Assembly (NCBI RefSeq): GCF_000341005.1
Contig: NZ_ANBD01000029.1
Span: 1 to 64,000 of the forward strand
Length of the DNA: 64,000 bases
Reading direction: 5' to 3'
DNA from: Nocardiopsis alkaliphila YIM 80379
GTDB taxonomy: Bacteria > Actinomycetota > Actinomycetes > Streptosporangiales > Streptosporangiaceae
Shown: piece by piece, positions 23,207-33,199 of the stretch
Layout of the letters: the number at the start of each line of letters is the position of its first letter
Position numbering within the stretch: the stretch's first letter is position 1
Position numbers and translations under genes: made by a program
Notes under the pieces: model-generated
What the model was told of the DNA's origin: nothing
Databases searched by the model: none
Seen by the model: only the letters and a program-made list of their open reading frames with translations

Positions 23207-25666
23207 TCAGGCGGAGGAGCCGGTGGTGTTCGAGTCGGCCCGGGGGCGTTCGGTGGGCAGCACCTGCCATACCGCCTCGGCGTAGGCGGGATCGCCCGTG
23301 TAGTAGGAGTGACCGAGGATCTCTGGTCGGCGGGCCTCGCCGGGCAGGGCGTCATAGGAACGCGGGTCCGGCAGCGGGTCGGCGGTCTCGATGGTCTCCT
23401 CTCCGCTGGGCCCACTGCGACGCACCGGTCCGGCGATGGCGTCGGTGACCCGCCACAGGTTGCGCCAAGAGGACACCCTCCGATCCAGGTCGGCGAAGGC
23501 CACCGGACCGAAGTAGGCGGGAAAGTAGCGGGCGTACAGGCGGTCCAGTGGAGAACCGTGGGTGATCAACGAGACCCTGTCGGCACACTCCTGCGGTAGC
23601 TGCCACACCGTGGCCGCCGCCAGGACCGATCCCTGGGAATGGCCCGACAACACCACTCCGGTGCCCTCTTGGGCCATCCGACGGACCCGAGCGGCGAGTT
23701 GGGGGACCGCACGCTCGGCGTAGGAGGGTGGTGCCAACGGGTGCGCCACCCGGGGCCAGAACGTGCCGACGTCCCACACCGCGCCCACGGCCTGCCGGGT
23801 CGGACGATCCCGGTAGGCGCTGCGCCCGATCCACACCAGAGTGACCAGGGCGAGACCACCAAGAAGCGAGCCGATCGCCACCATGACGTCCAGGATCTCT
23901 TGGGCGAGTTCCCGGGCCCCACCGGTGGCGGCCATGGGAGGGGCGGTCGGTTCGGCCATCAGGTTTCCGGTGAGGACCGAGTACAGGGACAGGGTCACCA
24001 GCGGCACCACCGGCAATAGCAGCGCGCCCAGGACCTTGGGTGTCACCTCGGTCATCCTCCCGACCGCCCGGGCGCGCGCGATGTCCCAGGTGCGTCGATC
24101 ACGGATACTGCGCGAGTACAACGCGGTGACCTTGGGAAGTTGGGCACGGATCGCTCCGCGCAGGCGCAGTGCCAGGACCGCCACCACGATGAGCACGATG
24201 GCGGCCTGGAACGCGAAGGCCAACTGGAGCCAGAAGTAGATGGTGGGCGGGGACAGGGGAAGACAGTCGGCCGCCGGAGAGTTCAACGAACCGCAGCCGC
24301 TCAGCCACAGGGCTCCCTGGTAGACCAGGGCGGCGGAGAAGGCACCGCCCAGGAGGGTGCCCAGAGCAGCGGTCGATGGTCCGGCCAGGCCACGCATGGC
24401 GGTGCGCCGGTGCGGACGATCCACCCTGAACAGCACCAGTGCCGCTATCAGCAGCACCAGGACCAGAACGCCCTGGACCGCGAAGAGGGTGTTGAGCATG
24501 GTGCCGCTGCCGGGCAGACGCCCTTCGAAGGCCCATCCCGGCCGTGGCCAGAGCGTGTACACGACCACCGCGGCGGTCAAACCCAGGGTGGTGTCGCGCA
24601 GCACCCGACACAGCAGATCGGCGCGAGCGTTCCATCGGGCGTCCTTGCCCGGGATCAGTACACCGACCATGCTGACCGCCGACACGATCGCCAATGAACC
24701 GGCCAGCCCCAGACCGACCATCCAGCGTCCGGGTGTGTCCGGCAAAGGCGTGTTCCGTCCGCCCAGGTCGTGCAGTAGGGGCGGGAGGAGGAGCAGCGCG
24801 GCGATCGTACCGATGGCGATCGCGACGTGCGCGGACCGAAGTCGGGCCATGATCTCGCTGTTGCGCCAAAAGTCGGGATGGCTGAGCGGGGCGTCATCCG
24901 AGTGCCGGGGCGGTACCGGGCCGGTCACGACCTCGTAGGCCGAGGCCGTGCGGCGGGACAGCCGCCACAACACCAACACGACCACGGTCGGCAGTACCGC
25001 ACCGACCAACAAGGACCGGCCGGGGGTGGACAAGGGAGAGGAAGGTGAGGCGAGGAAGGCCAGCCACGGCCGGGTCCGTACGCACGCTTCGCCTTGCCCA
25101 GCGCACTGCCAGGCCACGAGGTCCATCCCCACCCCGGCGGCGGCCAGGACGATGAGCATGGTCAGGGAGAGCGCCAGAAGCCGAACCCCCGTGCCGTAGG
25201 CGATGTTGGCGGCCCGGCGGGTGCCGGTCTGCCCGTCGTCCATCCGCCCCGGGCGCATCCAGTACGCCACGTTGAGCATCATGAACGGCAGCAGGAGGAG
25301 CCAGAAGGCCCGTGAGGCGGCGCCGGAGGTGAGGTTGCCCCAGGCGAAGATCTCCCGGCGCACCCCGGGCACGGTCTCGGTGTCCGGTTCGCGTCGCCAT
25401 CGGAAGAAACCGGCCAATCGGTCGCCCCCCACTCGCATGGCGGGCTCCACGTCCAGGAGTTCCTCCGCCTGCCCACCGCTCACACCGTGGACACGAAGTT
25501 CCACACAGTTGGGTGGACGCGCCGAGGAAGGGTCGGGTGCGGCCGACGTCGAAGGTGCGTGAGGTGAGGGAACGTGGGGCGAACGGATGTGGATCGAAGG
25601 CGTGTGAGGGGCGGGGGCTCGGGATTCGGGTTCGAGCGAACCCGGGGGGCGGGCTGTCTCCGGCAT
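23207..25666 (-). CDS. Multi-spanning membrane protein with C-terminal alpha/beta-hydrolase-like domain
   Basis: An 819-aa protein. The N terminus is Pro/Ser-rich, followed by ELRVHGVSGGQAEELLDVEPAMRVGGD, then roughly ten transmembrane helices. The C-terminal cytoplasmic domain shows TGVVLSGHSQGSVLAAATVWQL, a nucleophile-elbow G-H-S-Q-G with Ser677, and LITHGSPLDRLYARYFPAYFG, as in lipase-like hydrolases. HGVSGG near the N terminus also looks like an oxyanion-type loop, so the hydrolase fold may be split by the membrane region. The substrate is unknown. DUF2516 converges on it. Confidence 0.68.
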   Translation of the reverse strand: MPETARPPGSLEPESRAPAPHTPSIHIRSPHVPSPHAPSTSAAPDPSSARPPNCVELRVHGVSGGQAEELLDVEPAMRVGGDRLAGFFRWRREPDTETVPGVRREIFAWGNLTSGAASRAFWLLLLPFMMLNVAYWMRPGRMDDGQTGTRRAANIAYGTGVRLLALSLTMLIVLAAAGVGMDLVAWQCAGQGEACVRTRPWLAFLASPSSPLSTPGRSLLVGAVLPTVVVLVLWRLSRRTASAYEVVTGPVPPRHSDDAPLSHPDFWRNSEIMARLRSAHVAIAIGTIAALLLLPPLLHDLGGRNTPLPDTPGRWMVGLGLAGSLAIVSAVSMVGVLIPGKDARWNARADLLCRVLRDTTLGLTAAVVVYTLWPRPGWAFEGRLPGSGTMLNTLFAVQGVLVLVLLIAALVLFRVDRPHRRTAMRGLAGPSTAALGTLLGGAFSAALVYQGALWLSGCGSLNSPAADCLPLSPPTIYFWLQLAFAFQAAIVLIVVAVLALRLRGAIRAQLPKVTALYSRSIRDRRTWDIARARAVGRMTEVTPKVLGALLLPVVPLVTLSLYSVLTGNLMAEPTAPPMAATGGARELAQEILDVMVAIGSLLGGLALVTLVWIGRSAYRDRPTRQAVGAVWDVGTFWPRVAHPLAPPSYAERAVPQLAARVRRMAQEGTGVVLSGHSQGSVLAAATVWQLPQECADRVSLITHGSPLDRLYARYFPAYFGPVAFADLDRRVSSWRNLWRVTDAIAGPVRRSGPSGEETIETADPLPDPRSYDALPGEARRPEILGHSYYTGDPAYAEAVWQVLPTERPRADSNTTGSSA

Positions 25667-25744
25667 GTCAGCATCCTGCCACGCTCCGTCGCGGTGAAAC
25701 AGCGAAGTCGTCTCACCGGTGGATGATCTGGGGCGGGAAACGTT

Positions 25745-26761
25745 TCACTGCACCAGGGACTCGTCCTCCAGGTCCCAGGTGTTGCACGCGCTCGGAGACT
25801 GCTCCTCCCAGCCGGTGTGGGTCCACCGCACACTGTTCTCCGCTTGGCCGTGGGTGCGTTCCTCCTCCGGGCCGCCCTCCCTGTCGGCGGTCGCCGAGGC
25901 GTCCTCCAGCAGGGCTTCGAGGTCGTCCTCGTCCAGTGGGTAGCTCACTCGAATCGATCCGAGAAAGGCCCCTGCCAGGCAGTTGGCCTGTAACTCACTG
26001 CGGCGTGTCCACGAATTGCGTTCGGTGACCTCCTCCTCCAACTGACGCTGCTCGTGGTAGTACTCCAACAGCCCCGACTCGCCTTGCACGTGGTGCCCGT
26101 ACTCATGGGCCAGTAGGGACGCGTACACCACACTGTCCTCGGCCCCGTGCCACTTCTCCACCACGTCCTCGACGCCGATGTAGATGGCTCCATTGGCCCG
26201 ACAGTAGAAGGCGCCCGCCGCGGAGGGATAGGCACGACAGGGACTCGCACCGGGTTCGGTCCAAAACACCCGCTCGGGTGGTTCGAAGGGGATCCCCGCA
26301 CGTTCGAACTGGGTTCGCCACACCTGGTCCAGGCAGTCGGCGACACCGTGCAGGAACTCCTCCATGGAGGAGACACGGTCCACGTCCACCTCGGGAACGG
26401 GACAGGGCAGAGGACTCAGCCGCCCGGTCTGGTACAAGGGATTGGCGATCAACGCCGTCTCCCCGTCGGGGCGGTCCGGCACCACACGACCGGGTAGTTC
26501 CAACCGGCCGGTGGGGGCGTCCTCGACCGCGCCGTCCTGGCCGGGTTTATCGTCCCCTTCCCGGGTGTGCTGCTCGGTCACCGTGTCGGCCCTGGTGTCC
26601 TCCTCCTGGACGGTGGCCAACGACAGCAACGACAACGCCGGCAACGCCACCACGAGGCCACAGGCCGCACCGAGTACCCGGCGATTGATCCGATGCGTCC
26701 GGCGCGCCCGCGCCGGCCGGGAGGGTTCGTCGGATCCACCACGGTCCAGGCCCACGCTCAC
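25745..26761 (-). CDS. Membrane-anchored neutral zinc metallopeptidase (first copy)
   Basis: A 338-aa protein with one N-terminal transmembrane helix (about residues 28-50) and an extracellular domain of the putative neutral zinc metallopeptidase family (Pfam PF04228). The zinc motif is HEYGH (H219, E220, H223) in SLLAHEYGHHVQGESGLL; downstream RRSELQANCLAGAFLGS supplies the third ligand Glu region. Four cysteines suggest disulfides. Its GTG start overlaps the stop of the upstream homologous gene by 4 nt (GTGA), so the two are translationally coupled. Confidence 0.88.
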   Translation of the reverse strand: MSVGLDRGGSDEPSRPARARRTHRINRRVLGAACGLVVALPALSLLSLATVQEEDTRADTVTEQHTREGDDKPGQDGAVEDAPTGRLELPGRVVPDRPDGETALIANPLYQTGRLSPLPCPVPEVDVDRVSSMEEFLHGVADCLDQVWRTQFERAGIPFEPPERVFWTEPGASPCRAYPSAAGAFYCRANGAIYIGVEDVVEKWHGAEDSVVYASLLAHEYGHHVQGESGLLEYYHEQRQLEEEVTERNSWTRRSELQANCLAGAFLGSIRVSYPLDEDDLEALLEDASATADREGGPEEERTHGQAENSVRWTHTGWEEQSPSACNTWDLEDESLVQ

Positions 26762-27717
26762 CGCACCAGCTCCTCGCGAGCCTGCCAGGTGTTACAGGAG
26801 GCCGGATCCCTGCGATCCAGGCCATGGTCCGTCCACAGGCGCCCGTTCTCCACCGAACCGTGAGTGCCGGTCCCGGCGTGATCGGAGCGGCGCGTGACGT
26901 CGTCGAGGATGTTCTCCCGCTCCGCCTCTCCGTAGCCGAGGGAGTCTTCGGAGGAGCCCACGAACACCGCGCCCAGACAGTTGGCCTGAAGCTCGCTGCG
27001 GCGGGTCAACTCATCAGCGGTCTCGGAGTCCGCGTTGGCGCGTAGGGCGTGGAATTCGGCGAGTATCCGGGACTGCCCCTGTACGTGGTGGCCGTACTCG
27101 TGACTGAGTAGGAACGTGTACGCCTCGGGTTCGTCATTGCCGGCCGACGCCGCCACGATGTCCTTCACACCCAGGTAGAGACCCTGGTTGGCCCGACAGT
27201 AGAACGCGGCCGTGCCTTCGGAGGGAAAGGGGCCGCATGGACTGTGCCCCTCCGCGTACCAGTACACACGGTTGGGGGAGGTGAACGGCAGGCCGGCCTC
27301 ATCGAAGTAGGTCGCCCAAGCGGTGTCCAGGCAGTCGGCGATCGCGTGCGCGAACACCTCCACCGAACGCGGATCCTCCTGGTCCAGCGGGGGTGGGGAA
27401 CAGGTCACCTCACCCATCTCACCCACCGCGTACAGGGGATTCAGGCCGAGGGGGTCCTCGATCGGTGCGTCCGGATGGTCGACCTGATGTATCGTCCGCT
27501 CCTGTGCCGAGGCCTCGGTGAGGCCGCTCCCGGCCGCTCCACTCCAAGCCGGTTCGGCCGTCGGCAAGATCGATGAGATCGCCAGGAACCCCGTGAACCC
27601 GACCGCGGCCAGCCCGGTGCCCAACGACAGGGACGCCCCCAGCCCCATCCGTTGTAGGAACCCGGGGTGTTCGTCCCACGGGTCGAGATCGGCGCCGGTG
27701 CGCCCTCGCCTCACCAT
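26758..27717 (-). CDS. Membrane-anchored neutral zinc metallopeptidase (second copy)
   Basis: A 319-aa paralogue of the following gene in the same operon. A transmembrane helix lies near residues 30-52. The zinc motif is HEYGH (H206, E207, H210) in FLLSHEYGHHVQGQSRIL, then RRSELQANCLGAVFVGSS. Both copies end in a similar ASCNTW or ACNTW segment, so they arose by duplication but diverged strongly. ATG 27717 is used; the frame is open to 27984 but the extra residues are low-complexity Arg/Pro. It is divergent from the DUF2207 gene. Confidence 0.86.
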   Translation of the reverse strand: MVRRGRTGADLDPWDEHPGFLQRMGLGASLSLGTGLAAVGFTGFLAISSILPTAEPAWSGAAGSGLTEASAQERTIHQVDHPDAPIEDPLGLNPLYAVGEMGEVTCSPPPLDQEDPRSVEVFAHAIADCLDTAWATYFDEAGLPFTSPNRVYWYAEGHSPCGPFPSEGTAAFYCRANQGLYLGVKDIVAASAGNDEPEAYTFLLSHEYGHHVQGQSRILAEFHALRANADSETADELTRRSELQANCLGAVFVGSSEDSLGYGEAERENILDDVTRRSDHAGTGTHGSVENGRLWTDHGLDRRDPASCNTWQAREELVR

Positions 27718-27820
27718 CTGTCCACGTCCTCTTGGGACACAGGGGTGGAGGGCGTTCGGGAACGCCGGCCCACGACGCCACGGAGGGCGCCCTGGGGGCA
27801 CGGCCCGGGGGAAGACCGGA

Positions 27821-27826
27821 TAGGCT
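27821..27826 (+). promoter_or_regulatory. -10 hexamer for leaderless DUF2207 mRNA
   Basis: TAGGCT ends 8 nt before the ATG at 27835, with no ribosome site between. No good -35 is visible. Confidence 0.4.
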
Positions 27827-27834
27827 CTCGCGTC

Positions 27835-29682
27835 ATGTGGTGGGTCGGCTCCTGGTGCCAGACCGTCGCTCGAGCGACGGTCTGGCTCGTGTTCTCCTCG
27901 CTGGTCACAGCGGTCACCTTGGCGTGGCCGGGAGGGGAGGCCCACGCGGCGGCGGCCGCACCGTCCACCACAGTACCGGGGCACACCTTGCCGGGCATCG
28001 TGCCCCGTTCCGACTCGGAACCGACCATCACCAACGAGATCGGTCTAGAACTGGACCAACACGGCGTTCTGAGCGGAGAGGAGAACATCCGCTTCGAGGG
28101 TGGGGCCCCCGAAACCTTCACTCGGGCACTGACCGCCACCATGATCTACGACACCGAATACGATCGCGGGTTCGAGATCAGCGGTATCTCGGCGGTCGAC
28201 GCCGACGGGGCCACGCTCGAGATCGAGACCGAGGAGACGGGCGGTGCTCTCCTGGTCCACCTCCCCACCGAGGGAACACGGGGTGTACGGCTGTCCTACA
28301 GGGTGGCCGGCACGGTCGGCGAGGTCGCCCAGGGGACCCAGCTGGAGTGGCGCGCCGTGGGCGCCTACAGCCATCCGGTCCAGACCACCGACGTCGTCGT
28401 CACCGCGCCCATGCCGCCGGAGGCCCTGTCCTGTCTGGCGGGCGAACCTCGCAGTTCCATGTACTGCACGGCCTCGGACATGGGTGACGAAGCGGTCGTC
28501 GCCCACTTCCTCCAGGTCGACATGGGGCCTACGGACCGGCTCGACATCGTCGTGAACTATCCGCCCGGCACCGCCGAGGGCGAACCGATCCTGACCCGCC
28601 GCTGGTCGTTGGCCTCGGCCTTCGAAATCACTCCCGTCACCGCGAGCGTGTTCGGCCTGCTCCTGGTGATACTGGTGGGCGGCCTGATCGCACTCGTCCG
28701 GATCCGTGGACGTGACGAACGCGCCCTGCGCCGCGAGGCGTCCCAAGGCGATCACGCACCGGTCGAACCCGGCGAGAACGGGCGTCTGCGCTTCCACGCA
28801 CCCGATGACGTCCATCCCGGCCAGATCGGCACCCTGTTCGACGAACGGGTGAACATCGCCGACCTCACCGCCGCCGTCCTGGACCTGGCGGTGCGCGGCT
28901 ACATCCGGGTGGAGGAACTCCCGCACGAGCATTTCACCTCGATGGACTGGCGCCTGGTCCGTCTGGACGGGCCGCCCGGAGAGACCTTGCTCGGCTCCGA
29001 ATGGCTGCTGCTCGACGCCTTCTTCGGCGACAGACGTACCGTGCGCCTGTCCGAACTCGGATCCTCCCGTGCCTCCGATGACCTTCTGGAGCGCATCGAC
29101 CGGGTTCGCGAGGAGCTGTACCAGGACATGGTGCGTCTGCGCTGGTTCTCCCGCTCACCCAGCCGAGTTCGCGGGATCTGGACCGTTTCGGGTATGGCCA
29201 CCACCGCCGTGGGCGTACTCCTGACCGGACTGCTCGCCGCGTTCACCAGCGCCGCCTTCACCGGCCTGGCCGTCATCATCGCGGGCGCCGCCATCACCGC
29301 GGGCGCCCAGTACATGCCGGCCAAGACCAAACTGGGCAGCTCCGTCTTCGCGCACACCATGGGCTTTCGTGACTACCTGCTGAGCCCGCGGGCCCAGAGC
29401 GCTCCGCCGGGACAGCGGGTCGAGCTGTACTCGCGCTACCTGCCCTACGCGGTGATCTTCGACGACGTGGAGCGCTGGGCCAACGTCCTGGCCGAGGCCG
29501 CCATCACCGACCTGAGCCCCGCGGAACTCACGGGCGACGGTCTGGCCTGGTACACGGGGCCGCAGGAGTGGCGGATCGAGGACTTCACGAACTCCATCAC
29601 CACGTTCGTGCTCACCCTCACCGGGGTGCTCACCAACACCCGTCGTGCGCGCCTGTTCGACCAGCTGCAACGATCGAGGTAG
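27835..29682 (+). CDS. DUF2207 membrane protein
   Basis: A 615-aa protein. An N-terminal signal/anchor is followed by a ~200-residue extracytoplasmic beta domain ([18 protein letters not shown]...[42 protein letters not shown]). A transmembrane helix ([22 protein letters not shown]) and a cytoplasmic winged-helix-like region follow ([24 protein letters not shown]), then two further helices and a C-terminal tail. This order is the standard DUF2207 architecture. The function is not established. Start ATG 27835 fits the signal peptide. Confidence 0.82.
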   Translation: MWWVGSWCQTVARATVWLVFSSLVTAVTLAWPGGEAHAAAAAPSTTVPGHTLPGIVPRSDSEPTITNEIGLELDQHGVLSGEENIRFEGGAPETFTRALTATMIYDTEYDRGFEISGISAVDADGATLEIETEETGGALLVHLPTEGTRGVRLSYRVAGTVGEVAQGTQLEWRAVGAYSHPVQTTDVVVTAPMPPEALSCLAGEPRSSMYCTASDMGDEAVVAHFLQVDMGPTDRLDIVVNYPPGTAEGEPILTRRWSLASAFEITPVTASVFGLLLVILVGGLIALVRIRGRDERALRREASQGDHAPVEPGENGRLRFHAPDDVHPGQIGTLFDERVNIADLTAAVLDLAVRGYIRVEELPHEHFTSMDWRLVRLDGPPGETLLGSEWLLLDAFFGDRRTVRLSELGSSRASDDLLERIDRVREELYQDMVRLRWFSRSPSRVRGIWTVSGMATTAVGVLLTGLLAAFTSAAFTGLAVIIAGAAITAGAQYMPAKTKLGSSVFAHTMGFRDYLLSPRAQSAPPGQRVELYSRYLPYAVIFDDVERWANVLAEAAITDLSPAELTGDGLAWYTGPQEWRIEDFTNSITTFVLTLTGVLTNTRRARLFDQLQRSR

Positions 29683-29750
29683 CGACGACGCTCCGAAGAA
29701 CGGGACGTCGAGGGATCCGATGGCCAACACGAGGAACGAGGGGGGAACCC

Positions 29751-30176
29751 ATGCGCGCGGTCGTGCAACGGGTGTCGCACGCTTCGGTGACGGTGGACGG
29801 CGAGGTGGTCGGGGAGATCACCCGCCCCGGGCTCATGGCACTGGTGGGGGTCACCCACACCGACACCGAGGCCGAGGCGACCAAGATCGCCCGCAAGCTG
29901 TGGACGCTGCGGATCCTGGAGGAGGAGAGGTCCTGCTCCGACATCAACGCCCCACTCCTGGTGGTCAGTCAGTTCACCCTCTACGGTGACGCCCGCAAGG
30001 GGCGGCGTCCCACCTGGCAGGCGGCCGCTCCGGGGGAGGTCGCCGAACCCCTCGTCGACGCCGTGGTCAAGGAACTGCGTGGACGGGGCGCCGAAGTCGC
30101 CACGGGGGTGTTCGGCGCGCAGATGTCCGTTGGTCTGACCAATGAGGGACCCTTCACCGTCGTCCTCGAGGCCTGA
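29751..30176 (+). CDS. dtd: D-aminoacyl-tRNA deacylase
   Basis: A 141-aa DTD-fold protein. It begins [23 protein letters not shown] and carries SQFTLYGD and NEGPFT, the two motifs that form the cross-dimer active site (GP motif). It hydrolyses D-amino acids (and glycine from mis-acylated tRNA-Ala) from tRNA in the cytoplasm. GGGGGAA precedes the ATG. Its last 23 bp overlap the convergent flavin-binding protein gene. Confidence 0.93.
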   Translation: MRAVVQRVSHASVTVDGEVVGEITRPGLMALVGVTHTDTEAEATKIARKLWTLRILEEERSCSDINAPLLVVSQFTLYGDARKGRRPTWQAAAPGEVAEPLVDAVVKELRGRGAEVATGVFGAQMSVGLTNEGPFTVVLEA

Positions 30177-30849
30177 CCCGGACGTCCTGAGCCGTGCCGG
30201 TGACACGGGCGGTCACGTGCTCGGGAACGGGCAGGTCGTGCACGAGGTCAGGGGCGGTGATCGCAGGATCGAACACCGTGCGTACCGGCAACACCCCCGC
30301 CCAGACCGGGAGGTCATAGTCCACCTCATCGCCGGTCGGCGGGCCCGTACGCACCTTCACCGACGCCTCGGTCAGGGGTAGCGCCAGCACTCGGGTGGCC
30401 GCCGTCTCCTTGGCGTCGGGCCTGCGTACCACATCCCACTGGCCAGGGGCGAGCTGTTCGGTGATCGCGCGCAGTGCAGCCTCGTGTTCCTCTGGGGCGG
30501 TGACCACCCGTGGAGTGCCGAAGATCATTGCCGACCGGTGGTTCATCGAGTGGTGGAAGGCCGAGCGCGCCATCACGATCCCATCCAGCAGGGTGATGGT
30601 CACGCACACCTCTCCGAGCTCCCTCAGGGACCGGGCACCGGTGGAGCCGTGCAGGTAGAGGGTGTCGTCGATTCGCCCGTACCCGGTGGGCAGTACACGA
30701 GGCGTTCCCTCCACAAGGACGCCCAAGTGGCAGACCAGCCCTTCGTCGAGCAGGTGATACAGCTCCGCGCGGTCGGTCCTGGTCTTGTGTCTGCCCCGAT
30801 TGAGACGGGTGCGTTCTGTGCTGGAGAGTTCGGGCTCGATGGAGGTCAT
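30154..30849 (-). CDS. Pyridoxamine 5'-phosphate oxidase-fold protein
   Basis: A 231-aa split-barrel flavin-binding protein of the PNPOx-like group ([46 protein letters not shown]...[30 protein letters not shown]). Such proteins are common partners of MocR regulators; the substrate is unknown. ATG 30849 is preferred to the in-frame ATG 30891 because TACGCT (plus strand 30856-30861) ends 6 nt before it, predicting a leaderless transcript. It is divergent from the MocR gene. Confidence 0.82.
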   Translation of the reverse strand: MTSIEPELSSTERTRLNRGRHKTRTDRAELYHLLDEGLVCHLGVLVEGTPRVLPTGYGRIDDTLYLHGSTGARSLRELGEVCVTITLLDGIVMARSAFHHSMNHRSAMIFGTPRVVTAPEEHEAALRAITEQLAPGQWDVVRRPDAKETAATRVLALPLTEASVKVRTGPPTGDEVDYDLPVWAGVLPVRTVFDPAITAPDLVHDLPVPEHVTARVTGTAQDVRVRPRGRR

Positions 30850-30916
30850 GTGTTCAGCGTAGAAAGAAGTGGATATCTCGACCATGGCCACTCTTCACCA
30901 AGAATGAAGGACCACT

Positions 30917-32329
30917 TTGCCTCGACCGCTCACCGATCCCGTCGTCCGCCTCAACCGCTCCAGCCCCATCCCGCTCACTACGCAGCTGGCGTCGGAGCTG
31001 CGCACGGCCATGTCCACCGGAGTCCTACGCCCTACCGAGCGACTTCCCTCCAGCCGTTCCCTGGCCGCCGGACTGAGTGTGAGCCGTACCGTCGTCACCG
31101 ACGCCTATCAGCAGCTCTACGCAGAGGGGTGGCTGGAAGGACGCCACGGCTCGGGGACCTTCGTCGCCGAACACGAACCCCTGTCGGAACGTCCCCGAGA
31201 GGCGTCCGGACCAGGTCATCGGCCCTCACCGGAGAGACTCCACACCAGGCCCTCTCGCGTGCAGGTCCGTGACGAGGGCATGATCGATCTGCGACCCGGA
31301 GCCCCCTGGGTCCATGACCATGACCGAGCGGCCCTACGCCGCGCCTGGCGGCACGCCGCCGAGCACTTTCCCGATGAGGAGCCCGACCCGCACGGTCTGC
31401 CCCGACTACGCGAACTCCTCGCCGAACACCTGCGCCGTGCCCGCGGCATCCGGATCGGCCCCGAGAACGTCCTCGTCACCCGGGGCACCGGGAACGGACT
31501 CGATCTGGTCGCAGCCTTGCTCGGACCCGGAATTCGAGCGGGTGTGGAGGAACCCGGTTATGCCAGGGCCCGTACGATTCTCTTTGCGCGCGGCGCCCAG
31601 GTCGTCCCCTGCCCCGTCGACCACGATGGCCTACGTGTCGAGAACCTGCCCGAGGACCTCGACCTCGTCTACACCACACCAGCCCACCAGTATCCGCTTG
31701 GCGGACGCCTCCCCGTACCTCGTCGTGAACGCCTTCTCGCCTGGGCCGCACGTACCGGGGCCCTGATCGTGGAAGACGACTACGACGCCGAGTTCCGCTA
31801 CGATGTGGCGCCCCTGCCGGCCCTGTACGGACTCGACCCCGACCTGGTCGTCCTGCTCGGTACCCTCTCCAAGACCCTCGATCCGGACCTGGGCATCGGC
31901 TGGATCGTCGCCGAACCCGAGCTGGTCCATCGCCTATCGCTTCTGCGCGCGGAGTTGACCGATCGCACCAGCGGGCCCGTCCAAGCGGCCACCGCACGGT
32001 TGCTGGAACGGGGGGACCTCGATCGTCATCTGCGGCGGATGCGCCGTGAGTACGCTCGCCGCCGAGCCCTGATCGTGGAACATCTGGGACTTCGCCTGGC
32101 GGGGGACACCGCCGGTCTGCACGTGTTGCTCTGCCTGCCGAAGAACGCGGTGGATGCGGTGGTCCGTGCCGCGAAGGCCGAAGGTGTCCTAGTGGAGGAC
32201 ACGAGCCGGACCAGTCAGGGTGCGCCACGGGTGCACGGGCTCGTCATCGGTTACGGATCCGTCTCGTATACGGAACTGCGGCGAGCCTGTGAGGTCCTGT
32301 CCAGGATCGTGGATCACCACGCAGGGTAA
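30917..32329 (+). CDS. MocR/PdxR-type GntR regulator with aminotransferase domain
   Basis: A 470-aa regulator. The N-terminal GntR winged helix (IPLTTQLASELRTAMSTGVLRPTERLPSSRSLAAGLSVSRTVVTDAYQQLYAEGWLEGRHGSGTFV) is fused to a fold-type I aminotransferase domain. The PLP lysine is K319 in GTLSKTLDPDLGIGW, and VEDDYDAEFRY supplies the pyridine-binding Asp. MocR proteins usually control vitamin B6 or amine metabolism and often the divergent gene. Here that target is likely the flavin-binding protein. The TTG start is supported by GAAGGA 5 nt upstream. Confidence 0.9.
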   Translation: MPRPLTDPVVRLNRSSPIPLTTQLASELRTAMSTGVLRPTERLPSSRSLAAGLSVSRTVVTDAYQQLYAEGWLEGRHGSGTFVAEHEPLSERPREASGPGHRPSPERLHTRPSRVQVRDEGMIDLRPGAPWVHDHDRAALRRAWRHAAEHFPDEEPDPHGLPRLRELLAEHLRRARGIRIGPENVLVTRGTGNGLDLVAALLGPGIRAGVEEPGYARARTILFARGAQVVPCPVDHDGLRVENLPEDLDLVYTTPAHQYPLGGRLPVPRRERLLAWAARTGALIVEDDYDAEFRYDVAPLPALYGLDPDLVVLLGTLSKTLDPDLGIGWIVAEPELVHRLSLLRAELTDRTSGPVQAATARLLERGDLDRHLRRMRREYARRRALIVEHLGLRLAGDTAGLHVLLCLPKNAVDAVVRAAKAEGVLVEDTSRTSQGAPRVHGLVIGYGSVSYTELRRACEVLSRIVDHHAG

Positions 32330-32389
32330 CGAAAGTGGAGTGAGTGTGGATGGGTCGCGACATGCGGAAACGGCCCTAGGAAAAGAAGG

Positions 32390-32424
32390 GGTCCCGGGCG
32401 ATGGCGGAGCCACCACCCGGGACC
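32390..32424. terminator. 9-bp hairpin between convergent genes
   Basis: GGTCCCGGG (32390-32398) pairs with CCCGGGACC (32416-32424), loop 17 nt. It follows the MocR stop by about 60 nt. Confidence 0.6.
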
Positions 32425-32458
32425 TGGGAACGGAAGGTTCGATGGAGTGGTGGATCGC

Positions 32459-32478
32459 GGGGCCCCAAGGAGGGCCCC
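32459..32478. terminator. 7-bp GC hairpin before regX3 end
   Basis: GGGGCCC (32459-32465) pairs with GGGCCCC (32472-32478), 6-nt loop. It is positioned to end the regX3 transcript on the minus strand. Confidence 0.55.
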
Positions 32479-32500
32479 CGTGCCCGCTCCTACTCCGCCT

Positions 32501-33199
32501 CTACTCCGCCTCGCCGGTCACCGGCTCGAACTTGTACCCCAGGCCGCGCACCGTCACGATGTGGCGCGGGCTGCTCGGGTCCTCCTCGATCTTGGCCCGC
32601 AGTCGCTTGACGTGCACGTCGAGGGTCTTGGTGTCACCGACGTAGTCGGCGCCCCACACCCGGTCGATGAGCTGCATCCGGGTGAGGACCCGCCCGGCGT
32701 TGCGCAGCAGTACCTCCAACAGCTCGAACTCCTTCAGGGGCAGCTGCACGTTGTCGCCGCGCACCGTCACCACGTGCCGCTCCACGTCCATGCGGACGGG
32801 ACCGGCCTCCAGCGCGGCGGGCAGCACGACCTCGTCCTCGCCCCGGCGGCGCAACACCGCGCGGATCCGAGCCACGAGCTCTCGGGAGGAGAACGGCTTG
32901 GTCACGTAGTCGTCGGCACCCAGTTCCAGGCCGACGACCTTGTCGATCTCGGAGTCCTTGGCGGTGAGCATGATGACGGGGACGTTGGACTTTTGCCGCA
33001 GGGTTCGGCAGACCTCGGTGCCGGACAGGCCCGGCAGCATGAGGTCGAGCAGTACCAGGTCGGCCCCGGTTCGGTCGAAGGTCTCCAAGGCGATGGTGCC
33101 GGTGGGAGCGACCGCGACCTCGAAACCTTCCTTGCGCAGCATGTACGACAGGGCGTCGCTGTAGGACTCCTCGTCCTCTACTACGAGAACACGCGTCAC
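32501..33199 (-). CDS. regX3: Phosphate-responsive response regulator RegX3/PhoP
   Basis: A 232-aa OmpR-type response regulator. The receiver has E8-D9 and phospho-acceptor D52 (LLDLMLPG), then the TAKD and GADDYVTKPF signatures with the conserved Lys. The winged helix (LPLKEFELLEVLLRNAGRVLTRMQLIDRVWG...LDVHVKRLRAKIE) binds DNA. Operon context with senX3 and divergent phoU identifies it as the phosphate regulator (RegX3 in mycobacteria, PhoP in Streptomyces). GTG 33199 overlaps the senX3 stop (GTGA) and has AGGAG upstream. Confidence 0.93.
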   Translation of the reverse strand: MTRVLVVEDEESYSDALSYMLRKEGFEVAVAPTGTIALETFDRTGADLVLLDLMLPGLSGTEVCRTLRQKSNVPVIMLTAKDSEIDKVVGLELGADDYVTKPFSSRELVARIRAVLRRRGEDEVVLPAALEAGPVRMDVERHVVTVRGDNVQLPLKEFELLEVLLRNAGRVLTRMQLIDRVWGADYVGDTKTLDVHVKRLRAKIEEDPSSPRHIVTVRGLGYKFEPVTGEAE

